From NCBI GenBank assembly GCA_030272585.1, contig BSYQ01000003.1:5580001-5644000 (forward strand): a stretch of DNA of 64,000 nt. Reading direction: 5' to 3'. The notes below the pieces were generated by a model. It saw only the letters and a program-made list of their open reading frames with translations, ran no database searches and was not told the DNA's origin. A program made the translations under genes and the position numbers. This document shows, piece after piece, positions 1-11,269 of the stretch (its first letter is position 1; each line of letters begins with the position of its first letter). This DNA is from Bryopsis sp. KO-2023. Lineage: Eukaryota; Chlorophyta; Ulvophyceae; Bryopsidales; Bryopsidaceae.

Positions 1-254
1 AGAATGCTGGACCAGTCCATTTCACTCAACTATTTTATATTTTTATTTATTTACTTCTCTTTTTTTTGGGGGGTCCAGCAGTGGGTCCACAAGCCAGGCT
101 TCTTGGCGAGTGCAAAAAAGAGACTTTCCCCCAGAAAAGCCAAACATACTCGATTAGGGCACCAGCAAAAAGTTTTTTGTGGTGATTATATGTCTCATTA
201 TTAGATAAGACGTTTCAAAAAAAATTGGCCAGTTCAGCCACATTCCCTCCCCAC
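1..254 (-). other. Intron of GLT1 running off the left edge
   Basis: The last visible exon ends at 255 with a GT donor after the codons for NYFFM. No similarity to the next part of glutamate synthase appears in positions 1-254, so this is taken as intron. It includes a T-run followed by a G-run near 60-72, a composite tract seen often in this window. Confidence 0.7.
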
Positions 255-3200
255 CATGAAAAAGTAGTTGATGACGTGCTCTGGTTGGCCGGTAAACTTT
301 GCTCGAAGCTCAGGGTCTTGTGTAGCAACTCCGACAGGGCAAGTGTTAGTGTGGCACTTCCTCATCATGATGCAACCCAAAGTGATCAATGGAGCGGTGG
401 CGAAACCATACTCTTCGGCCCCCAACAAAGTGGCAACCGCGATATCCCGTCCAGTTCGCATCTGTCCATCGGCTTGCAACACTGTGCGGCTCCTCAAGTC
501 GTTTGCCACCAGAGTCTGGTGGGTTTCAGCGAGGCCGAGCTCCCATGGCAGACCAGCATTCTTGATACTCGTCCATTTAGCAGCACCAGTGCCACCTGTG
601 CAAAAAGACATAACGAAATCAAACACCTGTTGCCAAATCATTCGACCATGCGAGTCAAAGACAATTTTTCTTGCGGGGAAATTGAAAAAGGTGGGGTATC
701 CTGACTACTCACCATCATGGCCAGAGATCAAAACGTGGTCCGCAAAGCCCTTCACCACACCCGATGCGACAACACCGACTCCCTTCTCAGAAACCAGCTT
801 CACGCTGACGCGTGCAGTTGGATTGGAGCTCTTCAAATCATAAATGAGCTGGGCAAGATCCTCGATCGAGTAAATGTCGTGATGAGGTGGGGGAGAAATC
901 AACCCCACTCCAGGAGTCGAATTCCTGGTGGCTGCGATGTCACCTTTCACCTTGCCACCAGGAAGTTCGCCACCTTCACCAGGTTTGGCACCCTGTTGCA
1001 ATTCCACCTCAAATCTCACCACCAATTTCACAAGAAACAGAATTCCACAACTACAAAAATATTTCTGCAACCAAATCCAGGCTTAGAAGAAAAATACTTT
1101 GCTGCTCGTAGGGGGAAAATCAACCATTTTTCTGAAACTTTTCCTTTTTCTCAATTTCTTAACATTTTCTCCATGTTTTCACAATTTGTTGAGTAGAATC
1201 ATGTACTGTTGAAGTTCACACCTGGGAAATCTTGATTTGCAACTCATCGGCGCTGCTCAGGTAGTATGCTGTCACACCAAAGCGGCCGGAGGCGACTTGC
1301 TTGATTGCTGATCTCATGGGATTCTTGTTGCCATTGGGCAACGGCGAAATCCTCCTGGGGTTCTCTCCACCCTCCCCACTGTTGCTCTTCCCTCCAATCG
1401 TGTTCATGGCCAGAGCCAGGGTCGTGTGGGCTTCCAGGGAAATGGAACCATAACTCATTGCTCCTGTGCAGAATCGTTTCACGATCTCCTTCGCAGGCTC
1501 CACATCTTCCAGGGGAATGGAGCTGTCGGAGGCTTTGAAACGGAGCATACCTCGAAGAGTGCATTCCTTGCTCAGCTCGTGGTTCATGTCGGCGAACTTC
1601 TTGTAGGTTTCACTGAATCATGTCAAGAGCAACGGTAAGATCATTTTTCATATGTGGAAATGAAATGGAGTCTCAACTGGTCCGCATGATTCTTTTCGTC
1701 TTGACGAATATATAATATGTGTTTTCGTTTCTTGTGGGGTTTTTTTCTTGTTTGTTTGTTTTTTTGTTTTTATTTTTTTTGGGGGGGGAGCGGTGTTTTC
1801 ATTTTCAGGTAGAGAATCTTACGTGCTGTTGGTCCCACTGGCTTGTTGGAGCATGGCAATGGCCACAGGATCGTTCATGTGTTTCTCAGTGCCAGCACCT
1901 CCCCTGTAGTGGTAATCACCGGGGTGAGGCACCTGTCTGGCTTCTGCAGAGTCCTCAGACACACTGCTTGCACCATATGCCATGCTATGCAAGTGAAGTC
2001 CATCCGCAGCCAAGCGGTCAAAACCAATGCCCTGTGCACAGAACGATGCTTCAGATTTTCTTACCTGTTTCTTGATTTTCCAGGTCGTTTTTGGAGCTTT
2101 TTTTTTTCAAACAAAACAGAAAACACGAAGTTTCTGATCCTGATATGGAAATCACAGAAAAAAAAAAAAACAGAAAAAACCTCTGAAGTGCGTTCATCCT
2201 AATAAAGTATCAGTAGAATCATGGCAGATGCACCGTTTCTTCCATATTGCTTACCCCAATTCTGCTTGGAGTGTTGGTGAAGCAAGCATCCACAACCTCA
2301 CTGCCCAACCCAAGAATTTCAAAAATCTGAGCTCCCTTGTAGCTCTGCAAAGTGGAGATCCCCATTTTTGCCATGACCTTCAGGATTCCGACACCAACGG
2401 CCTTTTTGTACCTGTTGATGACTTCCTCAGGGGAAATTTCCTGGGGAATCTTGCCATCCTCCTGTTTCAGAACCACAACCAAGAAACACCATTTTAAACG
2501 AAATCGAGGTCTGACTGGGCAACACCTAAACGGACAGTCTATTTTCTCAAAACGCAATGCCGTTGAATCAATAATATACCAAGAAAAATAGCATGCATGT
2601 TTGTTTTGGGAAAATCAAGCATATATTGTCTTCAATAGTGAATCCAGTGAAGGGGTCCTTGGGATCATGATATTTGCTTATTATTACCCGGAGTGCCATC
2701 AATGCTTCAATTGCCAAGTATGGACAGATACCATCCGCACCATAGCCCAAAATTCCGCAGAATTGGTGAACTTCACGAACGGAGCCGCTCTCGACCAACA
2801 AACCTGAAAAATCGGAAGGCAGAATTCAACACCCCTTCCTCACACAATCATATCACACTTTTGAGCAGGTTGGTCACACTTATTCGCAATAAGCTGGCTG
2901 CTTCTGTGGTCAGAAAAGCTCATGTTTTGGTATCATGACTGCCGTTCAAAAATCCAGTGAATTTTGATTTCATCATTCCTGAGCCAGCCGACCTGAATAA
3001 AAACTTGAAACCCCCAACCCACTGCTGCACGCAAGCCAGCATCAATTCAGTCTTACCGATCCTAGAGCGCTTCTTGGTGTTCACCAAATGATGATGAACT
3101 CTACCGACAGCCAACAATGGGCTGATCGGCACACGTTCGGGCCCAACATTTCTGTCAGACAGCACCACAAACTGGTAGCCAGCATCCGAGGCAGCCTCCA

Positions 3201-6200
3201 CTTCTTGGGCCAATCGCTCCAGAGCCGTTTTCAAACCGCCAACACCTTCTGAGACAGGGTAAGTGGAATCCACAGTTTTGGTCCTCCAGAACTTGTAGTC
3301 CATATCCTTGATGGCTTGCATCTCATCTGCGGTCATCAAGGGGTGGGACAAATCCAATCTGTGGGCGTGCGACTCTTCGGTGGTGGTGATGTCGCCCTCT
3401 GGCCCGATAAAGCAGCGCAAAGACGTCACCACTTGCTCACGGAAAGGGTCGATTGCAGGGTTGGTCACCTGGAAATAGAAACTCGACTCTTAGAGTTTTT
3501 CTATGAAAAGAACATGCTTCAAATAGCTACAAATGCCAAGACGAATGCCAAAAAGCCTATAGTTCTGGAGTTTGCAGTGGCACAAATGCAGTATTCCCTA
3601 TAGCAGGACACTGCTCCTATTCTCCAAGATGAACACCACCACCACCCCCTCAGATCCTACCTGTGCAAAAAGCTGTTTGAAGTATTCATGGACGTGCTTC
3701 GGTCTTTGGGACATGCAAGCAAGTGCAGCATCGTTCCCCATACTTCCCAAGGGCTCAGCACCAGACTTAGCCATCGGCAGCATCATGATTTCAAGTGCTT
3801 CACGAGTATACCCAAAAGCCTTCAGCTTCTTCAGAATTTTAACAATGCCTGAAGTATCCGATGACACCACCTTGCTCCCGTTGCCATTACCGTTACCATT
3901 TCCATTCCCGTTGCCGTTCATCTTGGCACCATTACCGTTACCATTACCATTGGTGGTGGCGATGGTGGAGGCCCCGAGGGCTGGCTTGTCGCTGTCCCCA
4001 GCCATTGCGTTCGCTCCAACACTTTCAGCAATGTCTTTGATGGTAACAACTTGCTTTTTGAGGAAATCGCCATAAGGCTTCATGGTAGCATATCTCATTT
4101 TCATCTGAAACAAAATGAAAAATCACAAACATGAGCCCACTCCCCTTGCCAAGCAGAATCCCCCAAAAAAACACAATGATTTTGGGGGTTTATCAAACAA
4201 AGCATCGTTGCCCTCACCTCTTCATCAGTCACGACCCTGTGCTCGTCAAAGTCCACCAAGAAAATGTTTCCAGGCATGAGCCTGCCCTTCTTCTTGATGT
4301 CCTCGGGGGGCACATCAACAACCCCAACTTCACTGGCCATGATGACCCTGTTGCTCTTGGTCAAGTAGTACCTTCCTGGCCTCAATCCGTTCCTGTCCAA
4401 CGTGGCTCCAATGTAGCGCCCATCAGTGAAAGTCACCAGAGCTGGACCATCCCAAGGCTCCATAATCGCACTGTGGAATTTGTAAAAATCTTTTTTGGCC
4501 TGTTGTCAAACACACAGAATGCATGTCAATACCACCGGTGGTGTCAAGATAAAAGAACCTTGCTTTGGCAACCTTTCCATCCCCCTGGTCACCATCCCCC
4601 CCCCAAAAAAAAAAATAATAATAATAATAAATTACCAAGTCATTTTTCTGTGAAACACAACAAATCATTACCTGCTCCATGAGCTTGTCATTTTGCCAGG
4701 CTTCCGGAATAAGCATCATCATCACAGCTGGGATGTCCCTTCCAGTCCTCACGAGGAGTTCCAGCACGGCATCAAATGAACCAGAGTCGGACGATGTGGT
4801 AGGAATGATTGGGGTGATCTGGCGATGGAAACACCACTTTCACTATTTTTATCTTCAATGTTAAAACATTTTTGATCGCCAATCAAAAAACAATTTTTAT
4901 TAATTTCAACTGCAATCCACCCTACTATGAGGTGTGGTTTCAACTCAACGAGGGCGAGACAGTTGATAACATCCCCTCCACCAAGCTGCCACCAAATTCG
5001 TAGAAATGGTGCGATAGCGTTTAAGAATGTGAGTGAAGTGCTTGTGCTAATTTTTAGATGCCCCACAATATGGGTCCAAATCACCTTATCGAGGATTTCT
5101 TTGTCGATCGTGAGCGCCCCTCCAGACATTTGTCCTTCACGAGCTCTCATCCAGTTTTTGTTTCCAGTCAATGTATTGATCTCTCCGTTGTGACCCAGCA
5201 TTCGCATGGGTTGGGCTCTATGCCAGCTGGGGAAAGTGTTGGTCGAAAAGCGGGAGTGCACCAGCGACATGTAAGACTGGAATGTGTCGCTTTGCAGATC
5301 TCTAAAATAGGAGGGGACCTGGTGGGAAAAACAAAAAGCATTTCTTGATTATCCGTCCTGAACACCATGTTTAGGGGAGGTTTAGTCAACCTGATCTTAT
5401 GGGAGGTTCTCCAAGGTTCCTTAATATCAACAGAATATCTGGTTTGTCCGCACTGAGTTCAGGCTTTTGCAGAAGCCTAGAATATCGCTGCTGATGTTTT
5501 GAACAGTGGTTTATTCACCTGCTCCGGAGTGAGCTGGCCCTTGTAGACGATTGTTTTTGAAGACAGCGATGTGACATAACACTCGTCCTCATCGTATCCA
5601 GCTTCTTCCAAATCGTGTTCAATGAGTTTTCGAAGAATGAAGAGCTGCAGATTATCCCAGGGAAAAAAAAAAAGAAAGATTCAGGAAAAAAATGTTTGGA
5701 TATTTGGAAGGGAAAACACCATCCAGATTCTGTTTTGTTGTCTTCGAGCAAGAAAGGGCTTCACTTTTGGAACACCACCACCACCAAAACAACTGAGGTG
5801 AGGCAATGCCAAACGTCTGATGGTGCATGTGGGAATTAGAAAAACGACCAAGATCCACGATTACTCTGATCATTACTAATGGGGCACCAGGCCATTAGAA
5901 TATGTGAAGCCACTCAAAATAGAAACATTACTCTGACTGCTACTAACGGGGCATGAGGCCATTAGAATTAGTGAAGCCACTCAATGCAATAAGATCTGGG
6001 AGTTCTTCAAAACACTTCGCAATTCGGGCAGTGGATGGAGGTTGCACAGGATATCACTCGAGGAGCTTTTCACGGTTGCGAACGAGTTTTTCGCAAGTCT
6101 CTCGAGAAAGAAAAGCACCTTGACTTCGACGTTCTGTCCCGCCTCGGAGTTCGTCTTGAAAAACCACTGTTCCATCTGTGGCTCCGTGCTCAAAGCGGAT

Positions 6201-7211
6201 TTTCCGAGACCTTCGTTGTTCGTGGGCAGAACGCGCCACGTGATCGTCTCATAACCGTTGGAGGCAGCCACGGCCTCAAAAATATTTTTGCAGTTCATTC
6301 GTTTTTGTTCATCCTTTGGGAAAAAGACCATTCCGATGCCGTACTCCTCGGGTCCGGGCAAAGTGATGGACTGCTCCACAGCCAGCGCCTCGCTGAAAAA
6401 TGTGTGTGGAATGGAGCACAGCAGTCCAGCTCCATCACCTGTTTTCACGAGCAGCCCTTGTTTAATACAGTGATATCATCATACAAGAAAGTACAGCAAG
6501 CCATCAGTGAACAACCAGCAAAAAACAGACACGCTTCGAACTCTGTTCGCGTCCTAAATATTGCACGGCGTTGAAGGGTGGCGTGATCCATAATTTTTTT
6601 CAAGCATAGAATAAACAATAATAAAATTCCGCAGGAGTCAGGCTCGCCAAACTGGGAGGCGGTTGGTCTTGTGTGAAAAAAAACCTGTATCGCAGTCTGC
6701 GTGGGGTGCGGAGAATTCTGTTCATTTCCTTGTCTACAGACATCATCGTAGACATCCAAATAGATTCTGTCCAAGTCATTTTCCCACGCCCACCAGTGTT
6801 CGCCTCGCAGCCGCAGGCTCCCCGATGAGACATACGCCTCAACATTTCAAGGGCCTCCAACACGCATTGGCGCGTTGGGGTGCCCGAGAGCTCGCCCACG
6901 AAACCCACACCACACGCGTCCTTGTCCGCCTCGGGGTCGAACAAACCCTTAGGCTCGGGCACTGCGCTGTGGGACCTGCACCTCACGTCAGCCCCCAACC
7001 GACCAAAGTTTGGTCGAGTCCACGGGCGCGGCGATTGCAGGGATCCCGTGAGAGTCTCATCCTGGCCTCGGCGGCTCAGTCGTGGTTTGGCATACTCAAA
7101 AACTGGGGCTCTGCGAGTCTTGAGGGCCGCGTACGACGCACGAACGGCAAAACGAGTGCTGGACTTGGGCAGAGCGCGAAAACCCGCCTTCGAGAACCGG
7201 GCAGTGTCCAT
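255..7211 (-). CDS. GLT1: NADH-dependent glutamate synthase (GOGAT), 5' 14 exons; 3' part beyond the window
   Basis: Makes glutamate from glutamine and 2-oxoglutarate, the second step of ammonium assimilation. Fourteen exons run down the minus strand: 7211-6794, 6438-6119, 5644-5519, 5318-5085, 4818-4672, 4499-4218, 4104-3661, 3468-3057, 2803-2688, 2461-2255, 2031-1823, 1612-1222, 992-713 and 595-255. All are in phase and encode 1309 residues. About 99 residues rich in Arg, Ser and Ala come before the Ntn-amidotransferase cysteine in DACGVGF (Cys100), which suggests an organellar presequence removed to expose that Cys. Next come the [12 protein letters not shown] and LGHNGEINT motifs, the central domain, the FMN domain and the 3Fe-4S motif C-x5-C-x4-C ([16 protein letters not shown]). 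The text is closer to plant NADH-GOGAT than to ferredoxin-GOGAT. The GXGXG domain and the NAD(P)H-using half, roughly 900 residues, must lie left of position 1. Exon 7 carries an unusual Asn-Gly-rich insert. Confidence 0.95.
5861..5988. repeat. Diverged tandem duplication, 67-bp period, in a GLT1 intron
   Basis: Two adjacent copies begin ttactctga at 5861 and 5928. They share the segments ggccattagaat and gtgaagccactca, with scattered mismatches. The repeat lies between GLT1 exons 2 and 3 (intron 6118-5645). No function is evident. Confidence 0.75.
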
Positions 7212-8691
7212 CGAACGTTTTGGTTAAGCCGCCACAAGGAGAGGTATGCAGGGAGTAGTGCTAGGGGGTGTTCACAGACGTGGAAAGAGTGCAAACCTGC
7301 TCGAGAGTCTGCAGGATGTGCCGGATTTTCGAGTGACGTGGAAGCCTGATGACGGCGTTGTCCTTTTGGGCCGCAAAGGACAGATTGGTTCGCCGGCCTG
7401 TCGGGCGGGCAGTTGTTGACCAACGAATCGAATTCACTTCCTGTCAATGAGCCGAGGCCTTGTTCGATTTGACCGCCTGGGTTAGGCTTTACGAACTTGA
7501 AAAGTTGTTTCGCGTTACCCCCCCCCCTCCTTTTTTTAGGAATTGGAGGGGGGAATCAGGAAATTTTGTAAAATAGGCCGAAGTAATCGATTTCTTAAGT
7601 TTTGAAAGCGGCCCGAGTTTTCTTATATTGTGAGGATGCTAAATATGCCTTCTTTTCGGCCAATTACCCTCGGGGTGCTTCTGTGGGGGGACCATCCTAA
7701 ATTTCTGTCAGACCCACACGCTTTGGTTGGCATGGAAAGCCTTACTACGAAATGAGTCACTCCAAAAACGATCATTCCGAACGTACGAGCATTGTACCGC
7801 GACATTTCTGCGTCAAACCTACCCACTTTCCTTGCAGCCCTGCAAATTCGAACGACATATGAAAGTGGTTCTTTTCCACGTTCAGGACTGCGAGCATAAG
7901 TCTCTCCAGCGTCCTTTAACGTTGAGATTTTGTTATTTTATAAGGGATTGAAGGACTCTCTTGTTGAAACTTTCGATATTGTGGTCTTTTTGGAAATAGT
8001 CAGCAGTTCCTTGGATATTTTTAAGGAAATTAATCCGTTTTGACTCATTTTACAAAAACATCCGTTTTACACCCTCCCCCCCCCCCCCTTCAAAAAAATA
8101 GGATCGTTATGTAACGCGAAACAACTTATCAAATTCGTAAAGCCTTACCTCGGGAAAAATGAAAAAACACAATGTGACGTCAGTGCATAAATCTTGAAAT
8201 ATCCATGCACCGAACCAAACATTTGCTTTCTGTGTGCTGTTTTCTTTCCCATGGCACGAATCTTAACAGGTTCTAGGGAGAGCTGGTGAAACGAGGCCTT
8301 TCAAGGAAGAATGCCAGCAGCTCATCAACAGCGTCCGTCGTCGAATTCTTCAAAGAGCGGCGATGCAAGCGCTCTTTCCCAATCCTTCCTACGGCCAAGT
8401 CTTGTTCGGCTGAACTGGGCTTAAGAAGAGCACGGAAACAAAGATGTAGTTCAGACGTTCGTTCACGGATGATTTGGTTTGAATCGATCCTGACGGAACA
8501 GCTCTTCGGCTTGAAGACCCTGCAACGTTGGGATGTGCACAGTACGAGGTTGCTGGGAGGGGGCGGCTGCAACAAATGCCTCTTGGGCGGTGTTGAAATC
8601 GCCAAGTCCCCCTGTTCTGAAGCCACTGTTCGGGTAGATCGAGACACTTGGTTTCTGTTTGCGTCTCGACTTCTCATTCAGTTTGACAACC
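7212..8691. promoter_or_regulatory. Divergent intergenic region between GLT1 and the secreted-protein gene
   Basis: This gap separates two genes transcribed away from each other, so promoters for both should lie here. Apart from the MITE I see no clear TATA box or other site. Open frames in 8273-8690 overlap on both strands and match nothing I recognise; they are probably 5' UTR and chance frames. Confidence 0.4.
7485..8144. mobile_element. Non-autonomous PIF/Harbinger-like MITE (660 bp)
   Basis: The 34-bp terminal inverted repeats lie at 7485-7518 and 8111-8144. They begin GGCTTTACGA, end TTTCGCGTTAC and differ at two positions. Each end is flanked by TTA (7482-7484 and 8145-8147), the three-base target duplication typical of PIF/Harbinger elements. 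Just inside each repeat is a long C/G homopolymer. No transposase reading frame is visible inside, so it would need a transposase from elsewhere. It sits in the divergent gap between GLT1 and the secreted-protein gene. Well-matched ends suggest a fairly recent insertion. Family assignment rests on repeat and target-site form only. Confidence 0.75.
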
Positions 8692-9765
8692 ATGAGGACT
8701 ACCGCCGTCAGTTTCGTGATCTTAGCGGCTATCGCCGTCTTGGCCATGGGTAAAGCGGGACTTTCTCTCTCTGTGCTGCAGTCGCTTGCGTCCTTATGTT
8801 TTACCTTGCGCATTCCACGCACGAGTCTCCTTAGGCGGCGGATGGTTGCTGTTGTATTGATATTCGACTTCGATCAAGAATAGAAAGAATCGATGCGCAA
8901 CCGAGGGACCACAGCCAGCTGCGGCTCCATTGTTGCGCTGTTTCTGAGCGATGCATCGACCATTCGCATGGTGTTCGTGCAGGGGACAATGCAGCGCCCG
9001 CCGTCGCATACACGAAGGTCAAGCCTGTAGAAAAGATCGTCGTTGCGGCCCCCAAAAAGGTCGTGGTTAAAGAAGAAAAGCCCGTGGTTGCTGCCCCGAA
9101 GAAGGTCGTCGTCGAAGTCGCGCATCCGCCACCCCCTCCCCCAGCCAAGAAGGTCATTGTCCAGGAACCCGTAAAGGTCAGCAATCCTGGTGGTAGTTGC
9201 GTTTCCAGCAATTTCTTACATCTCTGGGGAACATGATGAATCTGTGTGATCGCAGGCTGGCAAGAAGGGAGGCTCTGTGGTGGTGGCTTCTGCTGGAAAG
9301 AAAGCTGCCAAGCCGGCGGTTGTGACCCCTGTTACTCCGGCCCCTGCTCCTCCGACCCCACCTCCAGAGACCCCCAAGCGCACTAAATCTTCAGGTGGTG
9401 GTGCTGCTGGGGAGACTGGTGGTCCCGGCGGGATCGGAGGGGTAAGTTTTTATGGTTCGGAATTAAAAAAACTAACCATAGAGTCCAACAATAGTTTTTT
9501 GTAATTCCGAACCATAGAGTCCAACAATAACCAAAACAGTCATATTTTGGGTTTTACCTCCTACAAGACGAAATACCATTGCTCTCTTTTGAAAGTTGCA
9601 ATCAGTACCCCTATTACATATTAGTGTAACATGAATTGTATCTTAAGTAAGCAGCAACATCGGATGTTAATTTCAAAAGGGATGATTATGGCATCTGTCT
9701 TTTTACAGAGAATCGGGAAGTTCAAAAACGCAGCGGTGAATATTGTGCAGGGACTCGTGGGTTAA
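8692..9765 (+). CDS. Small secreted Val/Lys/Pro/Ala-rich protein (4 exons, about 164 aa)
   Basis: Exons 8692-8749, 8983-9176, 9256-9441 and 9709-9765 join in phase. Residues 1-19 (MRTTAVSFVILAAIAVLAM) look like a signal peptide. The mature part has short repeats such as APKKVVV, then a PPPPPP run, a Pro-rich stretch (PAPAPPTPPPETP) and a Gly-rich stretch, and ends NIVQGLVG. No folded domain or cysteine is evident, so it looks disordered and basic. An extracellular coat, wall or scale-associated role is only an inference from composition and signal peptide. The donor of exon 2 could instead be at 9171, still in phase. The family is not recognised. Confidence 0.65.
9452..9529. repeat. Intronic hairpin with an overlapping 19-bp direct repeat
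   Basis: Arms 9452-9473 and 9493-9515 are inverted copies (atggttcggaatt and its complement, one bulged base). The loop sequence accatagagtccaacaata at 9475 recurs directly at 9511. It lies in the last intron of the small secreted-protein gene. It may be a remnant of a fold-back insertion. Confidence 0.7.
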
Positions 9766-10326
9766 AAGCAAATAACAGGGCCGTGAGCTGATTTTCGTGA
9801 CTGGGAATCTTAATTGGGAATTTGTCATCTTCCAAGTGTATTGGGTTTTATTTTCATTCGACTTTCATGACTCGAAACAGTTGACCAGGATTCTATTATC
9901 ATCATCTTCCTAGCATATTGGATTATATTACCAGCCTGGGCCCTGATTTGGGGAGAACAGTCCTCATGGTCGAATTAGGATAGGGGGGACCTGTTGGCTT
10001 TCTCTCTCTCGACTTTTTGTTGGTGGAAGTTATTTTGGGAGTGGAGGACTGCTAGGAAGATCTCTAAATAATTGTGATCTGTGTACTCTTGAGATCATGT
10101 GGTTGCATGGCTTGCATCTTTGGTGTTGATGCAACATCTTTTATTTACTTTCATGTAAAGAGCTATGTTTCTTGGTCATGTTCTGTAACTTTGTTGGAAG
10201 TGACTATTGTTCGATAACATCTTTAAACTTGGCATAGCTCGATCATGCCAATTGTCATCTTCATATTCCTCCAATGCGGCTATGTTCAACGAATTTTTCA
10301 ATGTACTTTCCTCCTCCCCAGAACAA

Positions 10327-10367
10327 TATGAAGAAAGTGGAGTTAGTTTATCTCCACTTTCTTCATA
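10327..10367. repeat. Perfect 16-bp inverted repeat, 9-nt loop
   Basis: Arm 10327-10342 (tatgaagaaagtggag) pairs fully with 10352-10367 around the loop ttagtttat. It lies about 560 bp beyond the stop of the secreted-protein gene. It could fold in a 3' transcript, but there is no U-run after it that would suggest a simple terminator. Confidence 0.75.
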
Positions 10368-10562
10368 AAGTTGAGGGTGGATGGAGGATGTTTGATTCCC
10401 ACAATTCCACCTTTTTCAAAACTTTTTTTCAAAGTGACTTCAACAAATTGGCATTAAAAGAAAGATGACAGCCTCCTGTCATGCTCAAAAATCCATCCAT
10501 GATTTTGGATTTGCAAAGTTGGAAACAATCATCTCCATGGAAATATTGCTTTCTGAGGTCAC

Positions 10563-10726
10563 GCACAAAGCCGACACTCATTTCTACTGTTTTGGGTTTT
10601 GTTTCGACTGAACAAAAGCACCCTCACCATCCAAGAAAAGATTTGCACAAAGCCGACACTCATTTCTACTGTTTTGGGTTCTGTTTCGACTGAACAAAAG
10701 CACCCTCACCACCCAAGAGAAGATTT
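10563..10726. repeat. 82-bp tandem duplication
   Basis: Two nearly identical copies, 10563-10644 and 10645-10726, each starting gcacaaagccgacactc. Only a few substitutions separate them, so the duplication is recent. It lies in non-coding DNA. Confidence 0.9.
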
Positions 10727-11269
10727 CCACACGAGATAGATGAAAGCCAAATCAATTTACAAAAACATAGGAATTCCCAGCAGCATCAGTTTGTCAAGAA
10801 AAAACACTCGAGAAACAAAAACCTAACAATTGTCTACGTGACCACTTCGCAATCACAACTAACCATTTCAAATCAATAGTCAAAACACGGACTTGAAAAA
10901 AAAAACAAAAAAAACACAAGCAATTCACTCTCTACCCCCTTCCCTTCCTCTTTTCCCTCTTGCTGGTTTTCCCCCCCCCAACAAAATAGGGATGATGGAA
11001 TCCCACTGTTGCATGTTACACAGTAGAAAAAAAATAATGTCTGGGTTCGATCCAGCAAATGGGTCTATTCGAAATAGAAAGGGAATGCACCATTCCGATT
11101 TTCAGTCTCGCTCTTCCCTCCTGTTACTGAAATGCATCAAAGGATTTGTGGAATTTTTTTTTCTTCTCTCAATATCTTTCCTTCCTTTTTCACTAGCCAA
11201 ATGAACAGAACGAGCACCCCCCCTTCAGAAACCACCCATTTTTTCCCCCTTATGGGTGGAGCAAGGGGT

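Larger units (their letters stand above)
9766..11269. other. Intergenic region between convergent genes
   Basis: No supported gene. It should hold the 3' ends of the secreted-protein gene and of CNX2. It also contains a perfect hairpin (10327-10367) and an 82-bp tandem duplication (10563-10726). A ggttcgatcc motif near 11045 resembles a tRNA T-arm but has no matching tRNA body. Confidence 0.6.

Noticed and set aside
11040-11060. T-arm-like gggttcgatccagc
   Set aside because: No A box or cloverleaf upstream or downstream.
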